Positions 12,557 through 24,500 of a stretch of 64,000 nt of DNA are shown here, piece by piece; within the stretch, counting starts at the first letter, position 1; each line of letters begins with the position of its first letter. The stretch covers positions 623,579-687,578 of the forward strand of contig SSNP01000050.1 of NCBI GenBank assembly GCA_006937955.1. Direction: 5' to 3'. This stretch comes from Pachypanchax playfairii (taxonomy: Eukaryota > Chordata > Actinopteri > Cyprinodontiformes > Aplocheilidae). Below the pieces are notes generated by a model. It was not told where the DNA came from. It searched no databases and worked only from the letters and a program-made list of their open reading frames with translations. Both the position numbers and the translations under genes were made by a program.

Positions 12557-15500
12557 AAACAGAATTATGTTTTACCATCTGTTTTAATTACTCATAGTTT
12601 TGCACCACCACAGAATGCAGAACAAAGTAACAACAACTAGATCATCTCAAGGGCCATACGTATACTCCTCTTTTACAAATTAAATTCCAATAGCAGCTTC
12701 TTTTTTTTTTCATGTCACCTTGAGAACTCCTGTTGATTTGATGCTGGAAGGCACGCCGTTCTGTTTGTTGATACAGCATCGACGGCAGATGCGAATGTTT
12801 TGAAGATGGTCTTTCTGAATGGCTAAAAGCTTCTTTTGTAATATATTTGCATTTGCTTATCTTAATTCAATTACAGGGACCAAAAGCTGACGGTCCGTTT
12901 CGCTTTTCTGTCCCGTTCTTATATTGTCAGTCAAGTTTGAAACGTTGGAATCATCTGTGTTTTTGATTGATGCTAGAAAAAAAAAGGAACTGAAGATCTG
13001 GTTTACAGATCTGTGTATTTTGTTGTTTAATGCTATTTGTAGTTTGTTTTAATAAATGTTACAAAATGTTTAAATCTAAAGTAAGAGTTTAGAAATTCCC
13101 TTTTAGTACCTCTTGTGTGAAGGTAGAAGAAGATGAGAAAACATAAAGGAAAATATAATCATTAGTTTGGTTCCTACTGATTTATTTGAACATTTTTTGT
13201 ACTGTTTCATGCATTCTGTCATTTTGAGAATAACTTTTAAGGGAAACAGAACAAACAAAAAAAAACTTGTACCTTGAATGAAGTAAACAAATACTGTACA
13301 GATGTTTTATTTTTTGACCCTTTTGCATCTTTGTGTTCTTTTCCTCCTTCACAAGATGGAAACAACTTCACCTTTTTAAAAAGAAATACACATCTGGAAC
13401 AGCTGTTGGTTTAAAGTATTCAGTATTATTCTTTAATCAAAAGCAGCTGTTTGAAGCAGGTGGGAATGTAAATTTTGATCAAAAAGTGAACTTGTTCAAC
13501 ATCTTTTGGATGAGATTCGGCTGTCAAATGTCACTGTAAGTGGAACGTCTATTCTGTTATTATATTTTTGGTGATGTAGCGATACAGTTACTGACATGTT
13601 TACCTCACAAGTAGAATGTTCCCATGTGCTGCATTGGACTTCCTCCCACAGTCCAGGTAGAGCTGACTGTGTTTGTACATGTGGGTGTGAGCACGCATGT
13701 GGATTTTTTTTGTTTTTGTTTTTAATATGTTACCGCTGTAAAGTTCTGGCAAAATGTTGAGAGTATAATTCTTGCCAAATGAAAACTGGCATAGACTTAA
13801 GATCCAATTATTTTCTGTAAGATATTTTTGTTGCAGGAAATGGACGAGTGGAGGTTTAATTTTTTAGCGTTTTTTAAATGCGTAAAAACGGTATTGCAAA
13901 ATTTAAGAACAATTTCATGGCTATTAACAGATTAACTAATCTGTTAATGATCCGAAGATCATTGCTGGTCTGCAAAAGGTGTGAAACTGATAAAGTTACA
14001 GAGGAATGTTTTTTCCTCATCATCAACCCTGAGAAGAACATGTTCCTGTCAACAAGTCAGAGACGTGAGCACAAGCTGGATGGATCACCAGTCGTAACAC
14101 AACACACCACCGTGCACAAAAAACACTTACAACAACCAGGTCAAAATCTCTGAAAACTGGTGGCGCTGAGTTTCAAACCTGCAACCTTTTTGCTGTGAAG
14201 TGAGAGTACTAAACACACGCAACACCGTACAGCCTCACCTTCTTACTCTGTCCATGTGCTTCTCAATGGTTGTGTCTTTTTGCTATTTTACTGCAGCCTT
14301 TTTTTGTGTGTGTTTTTTGTATCCAGCGTGAAGTGAAACATTTCTAACTGCTGTCTTTCTTCTCAGCCCAAAGTTTCGACTCCACTTGTGTTTTTCTGTC
14401 TAAAAGCTTCACCCAGTGCTTGATGAGTATGAAATTTTTCCTTGTCAGCTGTCAGTCTGACTCTGTTATGCTATTGATTTTTGTTTGTTTTTCTTGTTTA
14501 GCTGGGTACAGAGTTTCGGGCATGAGGGCCTCGGATTGCTGCTGGACATTTTGGAGAAGTTGCTGTTCAAGAAGCAGTAAGTTTATTCTTTTACTCGCCC
14601 ACTTTTACACAAACACTCACCTGCCTGCCCGGTTGTTTGTGTGTTCAGTTCAACTGAAGGGAAAACACTTTTATTTTGGTGAAACTGTCACTAAATAACT
14701 AATAGATTTATGGTTAGTACTTTAAATTGTTTCCTTTTTCTTTGTGTGAATTTTACAAATTGCATTAAGATTTACAAAGATATTTAAATTCTTTGTATAC
14801 AAATAACCTTGTAGAATCTGTAAGCTGTAAAATCTGACTGTATCTGTTGTGTCCGTAGGCAAGACAAGATTGATAAGAAGAACCAACACAAAGTTGTCCA
14901 GTGTCTTAAAGCCTTCATGAATAATAAGGTATTACAACTACGTGTACTTTATTTGAATAAAGACGTTGTTTAGCTTCTCACTGATTGTTACTTTGTTTAA
15001 ATCAAAGCATTTCTAATCAGCAATCTATGGCTTCCACATGAAGAAGTCTGTTTCCTGTTGTTTCACTGCCTGATGCTGAATTAATCAGAGAAATATTTGT
15101 TTTCCTTAGACTTGTGGACAAAATTACCCTGATTAATTGAAGATTTGGGTTTTTTGCTTTGTGTTGAAACTTTTGTCTGATTCGAGTGCGATAAAACCCG
15201 GAAGTCTGTATTTATAAACAAAAAAGCACAAAAAAATCCAACTGATTTTGTTCTAATTTATGTCACCATCTGTTGTTCTAATGGGGTGTTTGTGTGTAAT
15301 TGGACACATGAGATTTCAGTTAAAAAGGGCTTTTGACCAGTAAAGCTGAAGAGCATCATCACAAAACCAAACTGGAAATAATTTAGAAACTTGGTCTCTT
15401 GGTTTACTATCTCAGATTCCTCATTTCATCTGGTTATTTACTCCGAACTAGCCACAGCACAGATTAGAGGGCAGCCAACACGCTGTGGGCTGCAAAAAAC

Positions 15501-18500
15501 CCAAACAAATTGAAATAAAAATAAAAAAGTCCTTCAAAGGTTACATATTAAAATTTAGCAATTAAGTACTTTTAAAAGTGTATATATTTTTATTAATTTA
15601 CCTTCCCCTTTTTTATCTGAGTAAATTTTTATTTTTTGGCCCTCAGCTTTTTTTACAACTAATTTAATATTCTTTTTATTTCTCTGTGTAATTTAAAAAG
15701 CAGACATTAAAACTAAATAAAGATAAGATCATGTTGCCATAGAAAATATGCTGCGTGTTTTCAGGAGAGAATAACACTTAGTTATTGCTCATCCTAGTAC
15801 TTCTTCTGTTGACCACAAAGTTTTTATTTTATTATTTTTGTTTTTTATCCGATGCATCCTGTTAGCCTACGAGTTGCTACACAGGAAAATAAATTTGCCA
15901 CATGGAGCTAAAACCCAGCAGAGACTGATACACAACCCCCTCTGGCACAAATTGTGCTGTAAGGTCTCATGTAATCCAGTGTCTCAACAGGCGCCAGACA
16001 CCAGCATTTACCCATAGGCCTTTCTGTCAGCCCAGACCTTTCCTGGGCTGGAGAGGCATCTTGGGACTGGAGGTACCCACAATGCCAAAGAGACAGGTGT
16101 TCTCCACCAGCTGCCAGCGCAGCCCCTTTCTTCTGTTTGCCTGTCACTTTACACACCTGCATGTTTTCTGTTGTCTGTCATCATCTGTGTGGATTCCGAC
16201 TTTAAGTAAAGTAATTAGACGTGTTCCCATTTTTATACGTCCTATTAAAACTGTGGAAAGGATGATTGTTTTTTTTTTTTTTGGGCAGTTATGTAACATC
16301 AGTCAGTACAACTAACTGGTTAATCTAGTTTGTCCTCTGTAGTTTGTATTGATTTTACCTTTTAATTGACAACATAGTTCAATTATGTTTCCCCAAAATA
16401 TTTTCTTGGTGACCGTACAAGCATGTTGCTCCTGGTCTGAAAGACATAAACAACACAAAGCATTACGATTCTTTTGTAAACGGGCATTTTAAAGTTTTTT
16501 TATGTACATTTGTCTGATTAGACTTCCATTTTTTTTCCTGAAAGCTGTTGAAGAATGATAACTGGACATAATCGGGCTTTTTTTTTTTTTTTTTAATCTG
16601 TTTGTGCAATGGTGATGTTCTTTAGAGATCACATATTTTCTGAAAAACCAAAAATACTGTTCCTCTTAGATATGACCTGGTGTCTGTATGTGTATGTATG
16701 TATGTATGTATGTATGTATGTATGTATGTATGTATGTATTCATGTGTTGTGATGGAAATAAATGTTTGTGTTATTAGTTTGTGAAACACCGTCTCGTTGC
16801 AAACTGATCAAAAAGCAGTATGTCTGACTAACGTTGCTGTTCTTTATGTTGCAGTATGGCTTGGATCGAATTTTGGGGGAGGAGAAAAGTCTTGCTTTGT
16901 TGGCAAGAGCCATCGATCCGAGTCAGTCTGCCATGATGACCGACGTCGTAAAGCTCCTGTCAGCCATCTGCATCGTCGGCGAGGAGAACACGTATGTTCT
17001 TCACCCTTTCAACACAAATGGCTCTACATTTACATAATACAGATATAATATTTGGTCCATTTAATTAAGGCAGAATTTTCCTCTAGTTTAGGTTTGGTCT
17101 AAAATTAAGATGCATTTAATCATCTGATTTATTTGCTGCAAAGCCAGATTCATCACTGAGAACATTTAGGTAGACATGAGGCCTGTGGTCCACTGATTCT
17201 AATCAAAATCCCCATGAATTCATCTTTTATCAATCATGTTTAAGTTCTGTATTAATACGTTTGATGTTCTCATTTAGTTTGGAGAAGGTTCTTGAGGCCA
17301 TTACAACAGCAGGAGAATGGCGAGCCATTGAAAGGTTCAGTCTTATTGTGCAAGGACTACGAGATCGTTCCATTCAGCTACAAGTGAGTGCAAAGCATCT
17401 TTACTTCCACTTCCTAAAGGGAAAACTGGATGACGTAAAAAGTATTTGCCCTCCTACAGATTTCTTCTGTTTTGGTTTTGTTATAGATTATCAAACAAAC
17501 TATAATATTAGATGAAGATTACTGGAGTAAATTATGATTCTATATATTAAGCAGAAAAAATTCTAATGCAAATCAACCTAAACCTGAGCGAAAAAGTAAA
17601 TACCCCCTAAACCCAGCAACTTTATTTGGTTTATTATTATTTATTATCACATTATTGTTTAAATTGTAATAACATTTCATGTTTATTGGACAGACAGTTT
17701 TTGTGCAAGACCAAAAGATGATGCATCTTCTTTCTGGGTAAAAATTTGAGCAAAAAGTTAAAGTTATTACACTGTTTGCAAATGTAACCATAAACTATAA
17801 ATCTGCCAACCAATTCATCGACACATTTTGTGTTGACGTCAGTATGAAATCATAATCATCACTGTCATCACACAGACGTCCATGAACAGGACTAAACATG
17901 TTTGTGTCGTCAGCAGAAATGAAATTCAGTTGTTCATCCTGACAACTCCCATCCTGCAGCTGTAAACTGCTCACACACAGTTACTGTAAATAAACACAAG
18001 ACAACATCATCAACAAAACAAACAAGACTAACAAAAGAAGCAGCATGACGCATTTCTCTAGATTGACAAAACAATCATATAAAAACTTCTTGTCTGACAC
18101 TTGAATTATTTATTTGACATGAGCAGTTAGTCTGAATGGAACTTCACTGTATTCAAATACCGTAATTGGTATTTTCATCAAAAGCTAATGGATGGGAATT
18201 TAGTGAATATTGCACACACGTAACACACACATCCACACACATTCAGTATAATGATTATAGAATTATAATAACCAATTTTGGTTTAGTGTTTTTCAATGCA
18301 TGGTTTCATGTTTGGACTTAAATCTTTATTTGATCTGTGTTGGAGAATCATTTCTAATCAGTTTGCTTGAAATACCTTTGATTGGAACCAAACTTAGCTC
18401 ACACAATACAAGGATTTTGACTTGGCTGAGAGCATAGACACTTCTCTCGCAATTTCTTACAATAATAAAAATAATAATACATTTGATTTATATGCACCTT

Positions 18501-21500
18501 TCGAAGTACTCAAGGTCATCTTACAATAACAACAAAGTAACAAAAGATAAATTAAGATAATAAAGATAAAATGTCTTTACAGTAGTACAATTCTCCATAC
18601 ATACAATGTTTAGAACCTTTAAACTTTACCTCAGACTGTATTTTGCACTTTTACTGTGTGTTTTTTTTAATGCTTTTTACCGTGATCCCTTACTGATTAC
18701 CATGTCAGGTTTAGATTCTGGCCAACAGTTCACATCCCACTGCCAATCTCCCAGTACGAGTGTCCTTTCACCATCCACAGTAACAGTGATTTCAAAGTAT
18801 TTTAAATATAAAAAAGTGGTAATACAAGTTTTTTCTGTATTTTAACTGCACTTTAAAAACCAACTGTGTTTTATGGCCAAATGCTCTTTTAAAAAGGGAC
18901 AAACAATGAGTTCTACCAAGCGGACAATGATCCTGAAGGCTTCTGAATATCTAGCATTGCCATACCCTCTTTTCACACATGAGTGAATTCCTTTTTCTGA
19001 TCAATAATTGATTTCTCAGTTTCCTCAGATAGAAAGAGTCACAGGATGCTGCAGTCCCCGTGTAGTGAGCCAAACTCAGAGTATATTGAAAAACAGCATC
19101 CCTAAGAGCAACTTTGCCCTTAAATTGACTGTTGGTTAATTTTGTGTGTATAGGTCTGCAGTTGTTGCATTAATATTAAAATCACCACCCCTAGTTGGTG
19201 ACTGAAGAAAATAGACATCCATTAGTTATGGTCCTCTGCTTCCAAGGGACATAACTCATTTAGAATGCATGCCAGCATGCATTTCATCAACTTCTGGAAG
19301 AAGAAATCCGTCATCTCATTCTTTGGTTCTCTTTTCACTCTCGCCCCTCTCTCTCTCTGTCTTTGTACCCTTGGTGTTGCAGGTGGCATGCATGCAGCTT
19401 ATCAATGCCCTAGTAACATCTCCTGATGAGCTGGACTTCAGGCTGCACATTAGAAATGAATTTATGCGCTGTGGCCTCAAAGAGATATTGCCGGTAAGCC
19501 AAATATAATCCAATGCACACACACAGACACACACACACACACACACACACACAATAAACCGATTCTCACATTGTATTAATATTTAAATAAGTTGTCCACT
19601 TCAGTGAAATATTGTCGATTTGCTCCAGCAAATAATTTATGAAACAGGGAGGAGAGTTTGCACGTCCTCAGTCTGTGCAGCAGCCAGAAACAAATAAAGT
19701 TTCTAGTGTCTTGGCTAATAATCTTCCTATTGACTTTCATACCATCCACCTAACAGGTTTATCTGTTGTAAACAATATTGCTGTTGCTCCTAATAAAAAT
19801 AAAATAATTAAAGTGAAAAGTTGGCACCCCAAACTGCACATCATTGTGAAGAATGGTGTTTAGAATCAGCATTGTCTGTATTTTTGAAGTATAATTCTTC
19901 CTTTTTAGTGTAACTGTCACAGAAGAAGCTTTTTTTATTGCTAAATGAATTTTGTCTACATCTTTATTCATCTTCATTTTGTTTTACTTTTGGTGGGACT
20001 TCTACTTTTTCCTTTTATTTCTTCCTTCCTTTTTTTTTTACTTTGATCCCTCTGTAGCAATTAATGACCACCAGGAACGAGGCCCTTGACATTCAGCTGA
20101 GAGTTTTTGAGGAGCATAAAGACGAGGACATGATGGAGTTCACTCACAGATTGGAAGACATCAGGAGTGAGCTGGAATATCCTTGTCAAAAATTCCAAGC
20201 AAATAATGTGTAACTCATGTTTTATTCAGTGTACGTGCTTGCAAATGTGATTAAGGTGGAAGCGTTCATATCTAATTATTACTCACTAAATTCTAAAATG
20301 TGCTCGCAGAAACCAGCAAATTCAGGATTCATACATTTCTTCTTATTTCAATAGCTTCTCTATTTTGAAGTGAAAATACAGTGTTTCCATTAATCTGTAA
20401 GCCCTTGACTCTTTGTACTGATGCGGGGGATGTGTTCAGCATTGTGCAGAGCATGGTGAAGGACAGCAGTGCAGAGCCCTATTTCCTCTCCATCCTGCAG
20501 CACCTGGTGCTTATTCGTAACGATCACTTGGTCAGGTATAAATCAGCAGCATACACACATCCACTAAGAACATTTGTTATCTAAAGTGTTAAGTAAGTAA
20601 GTTGCTTACGGTTTTTTATGTTGATTTGATTAAACATCCATTTCTTTGATTATGTCTGACCTGGACTCAATTCTCTTAAAGAATTTAAAGCAGTAGAACC
20701 TGTTTGTTTCATGTTTGATAGTATTTACAGTTCTCACTTATCCAAATGCACGTTAAAGTAAAGGTTCGGGTCCAGCTGAGCACTGGTACTGATGCACGCT
20801 GCTGAAGAGGCTCGATTTTTGCGGGGGTCCAACTCCTCTCGATGACTTTGGCTAACAAAGAGAATGCTTTCACTTTCATCTCCCACCCATCTGCAGCAGC
20901 CAAGGCTCTAGAGCATTTCTCATCTCCTATTAGTGGTACTTTTCAAAGGCTCATTTTATGTTGGTTCACTCACAGCTGGGTGTGACCTAAACCTCAGGCT
21001 GATCAAAAGGAGGAGCTTTTATCTCAAGTGTACGAACCCTTTCACCGACGGCTTTTCTCCCACCCAAAAAACTACACCTTCCTCCTCCTCTGCTCTGTCT
21101 TATTAATTCACCTGAAAGAGCCGTGAAATATTAGCACTGAGGTTTTTGACTGCCGATGTCGGTGTCTTTTCTTTTTAAGAACATTTAGTAACAAAGTAAG
21201 AATATCACTCAAGTAAATGCAGCGCTGCTCCGTGTTCTGTTCTCACTGTTTTACACTGCTGCTGCAGAGTATTTTATTAATCTGGCAGTTCAACCATTAA
21301 AGGATCATTAAATTTATTAGATATAAATAAGTTGTTTAAGACAATTATTACATACTCATTTATGTTATTTTTCCCTAATTTAACAGTAAGCATTATAAAA
21401 TATATTTTTCCTCATCTTTTGTTTGAAATTGTTAAAAACTTTTTTTTCCTTGTCTTTTTCTGTCCTCCAGCTTTCAGTCATCAAACTTCCTGCTCACTTT

Positions 21501-24500
21501 AGTGAGAACAAATTGAGAGGGATCATTGTTTTTTAAGTAATTTCTAAATGTTTCTAAAAGAATAATACCACATTTATCTTTATAAAGTAGTGAAACATTT
21601 ACATTTTGTGCTCCGTTTGGCTTGTCGTATTTAAACTTGGACACCCTGTTTATCCACGTTTATATATGTCACGTCACCCGTCACATTTACATGCTGGATC
21701 TATTTACAGTGTTTGGGCTAAAGTTTGAATTTAACATAATGGATGTTTACACAGCAAGTGGTTGTACTTTTTGACAGTTGTCTTTGTCTGAACACATACA
21801 TTGTAAAATCTGTGCGTAATTAGATTTACTCACAAACCAAGAGATGATTAAAAGTCTCTGAAATGCAGGCTAATGACTGCAGCTGTGCTCTACGATTGGC
21901 TGTGATGACATTTAAATGAGGGACAGTTGTTTTTTCGAAGTCTTCTTTTTTCACTGTTATCGTGCTCGGACTAACTACACCATTTATACGCTCCTAATAC
22001 AAGAATTATGATGTGTCTTTATTTCCATCAACTCCATTGCCTGTGACATGCAGCCTTGTTATTTAGTCTTTTAGCGCCGGCTTCATAATGGTAAATCATT
22101 TTACTGACATAATTGCTAATTTGCTGCTTTTTATTTTTAGCTGGAGTCTGATTTTTGTCTGCACTTTATTTATTTATATGTTAGGAGCAGGCCTTTGGTT
22201 GTCTCTACCCAATAACCCAGTGTCGACACAAATGCATAGACATTTTCCAACATGTCTGTTTAGCTATTGTTTTAGTTTAACCTCTGGGTCAAGAGTTATT
22301 GATTTAATTAATTTATTTCCGTTTCAGCGTATAAAATTATTTCTCAGTGAGAGCAATGATTCAAACCCATGTATCAATTAGACATGTTATACTCTCACAT
22401 GACCTCTCATGACTTTCTGTCTTCATATTAGATTTTATTAATACTTTTTAACTATTCTTTTTCTATTGATCTTCCTGTTTATTTTGTCTTCACTCTCAGG
22501 CCCCAGTATTTTAAGATCATTGACGAGTGTGTCTCTCAAATTGTGCTGCACCGCAGCGGCACCGACCCGGACTTCAGTTACCGCAAGCGCCTAGATGTCG
22601 ACTTCAGCCACCTTTTAGGCAAGTTTGATGCTTCTACTGTTGGATTATGTTTAGTTGCTTTTTTTTTTTTCTTTTTCTTTTAGTAAATTGTTGAAAATTC
22701 ATTGACACCTACAATTTGTTTTCAGAGGTGTGTGTGGAGAAAGCTCGGGTTGATGAGTATGAACAAAGAGCTTTAGATCTGGCACAGAAGGCAAGTATTA
22801 ACAAGAAGAATCATTTACATTTAGCCTCTGTGGATTATTTACTAGCCAACCACTACAAAATAAAAGCATGACAGGCTGGTTATAATTACATGAACTAATA
22901 ACTTAATAAAACAGAATTACTATGAACCAAGTGCTACATAGTGTATCTGAAAACTATTCCATTGTAAACACAACAAACCTGCAGCTAAATAGTTGTTAAC
23001 AGAAACAACCTAAAAAGACTTTGTGTCACTGAATCTAATGACGGATTCTTAAAAGCTTAAAGGCTTTTTAAGGCAAAAACAAATTATTCGTGAAATAAAG
23101 TTCATCTTTTGTTAAAAACATTTCTGCGTGCACTTGTTTTCTCTCAGTGAGTTAGCAGAAATTCTCAGCCTTTCAGCTGTATCGTAGATACGATCTATTC
23201 AGCATGGTGACATAATCTAATGCTGCTATATTTAAACTCTTATTTTGATATAAAAAATACATTTTCATATTTTGTTATTTAATAAAAAAATCATGTCAGT
23301 GAGCTAAAGTTTGGAAAAGTTTATTCATTTAATGCTCGAATCAGACAATTCATTCTTTAATTAGTCAATTTAAGTTTCATAATTATTTGTGTCACATTTC
23401 CAGTAGGTCATACGTTCAAACAAAACTGACTGTTAGTATTTTTTGATTGTAATGATTTAATTTACCAAATTAAAACTTAGACTGGCCTAAACACAAGAAA
23501 CTAAGAAAACAAATTTTCATTTACTTTTGATTAAATATCCTCTCAGGTTAATGCCTCCAGAATATAACTATTAAGAGAAAATGACTGTCATTATAGAGAT
23601 AAAGATAAACTTGTTCTCAGACTGCTGGACTTGAAGCTGAACTGGAGCAAAAAGAACTGAACCGTAATCAGAAGCAGTTTGTTTCCTATTTAGAGGGCTG
23701 GCTCAGTTATTGCCACATTCATACTCAACTGCAAATGTTTTGGTTGTTTGAATATTGCAAATTTTAAAGGTTGGAAATCTGATTGGTTTACTTTGTATTT
23801 GTTCTAATTTCAAATCCTGTTCTTTGTGTTATTAACCTTGTGTTTTATTTATAGTTTGATGAGGAGTTGTTAAGCAGACAAGAGGCACAAGCTCAGCTGA
23901 TGAAATGTGAGGAACAAATAGCTGAACTCCAAGCAGAGTTACAGGCCTTCAGGTCTCAGGTATACCATGTGCTCTATATGTCACAGTTTCTCTGTTCTTT
24001 TCTTTTCAGGAATACTAAACGTAATCACTCTGCAATGGCCTGTAAATCTAGCAGAGAATTACAATTCATCTTTTTCCCCCTCTTTCTTTTCATTATGAGA
24101 TGTTCTTGTCTTTTGGTATGTAGTATGGGGGTGGTGGTGGGAGGTTTTATCCACTGGACCCTGCAGTTTGGTTTGACATGGAAGCTGCTCTGCTGGCTAG
24201 CTGACACTAAGTCTAATGAGAACACTGCCCGGTCCTCCGCGTTGGCCATTTCTAATTCTCTGATCTCTATCCCATAAGAGGAAATTGTTCTAAAAGCAAT
24301 TTATTCTGACAACCCCTTCAGCCTCACCCCCTCCTCCTGTTACTCTAGAGAGTTACTCCCACTCCCTGACACTGCAAGATAACTACACACGCAGAGAGAG
24401 GAAGAGAACTTCCCTTTTTTCTCGTGATAATTTTTCAATTTCAGTGCGCAAACACAGAGTGAATACTCAAATAGTACCTTGGTTCAGATGGTGATGGTAT

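Larger units (their letters stand above)
8205..14501 (+). other. diaph3: diaph3 intron 5
   Basis: A 6.3-kb GT-AG intron. It carries the tandem 358-bp repeat with (CA)n tracts at about 11825-12557 and a degenerate tRNA-like SINE remnant near 14030-14236. I see nothing supportable in the remainder. Confidence 0.85.
17384..19382 (+). other. diaph3: diaph3 intron 9
   Basis: GT-AG intron of 1,999 nt holding an old Tc1-like remnant (17433-17620) and a LINE-tail-like stretch (18461-18530). Pyrimidine-rich before the acceptor. Confidence 0.85.

Noticed and set aside
20177..20214. Read-through extension of exon 11 (EYPCQKFQANNV then stop)
   Set aside because: It is not conserved and ends in a stop. 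The AT-AC junction explains the protein better.
23867..24277. 136-aa frame starting in exon 15
   Set aside because: Only the first 31 residues are exon 15. The remainder is read-through past the donor at 23960.
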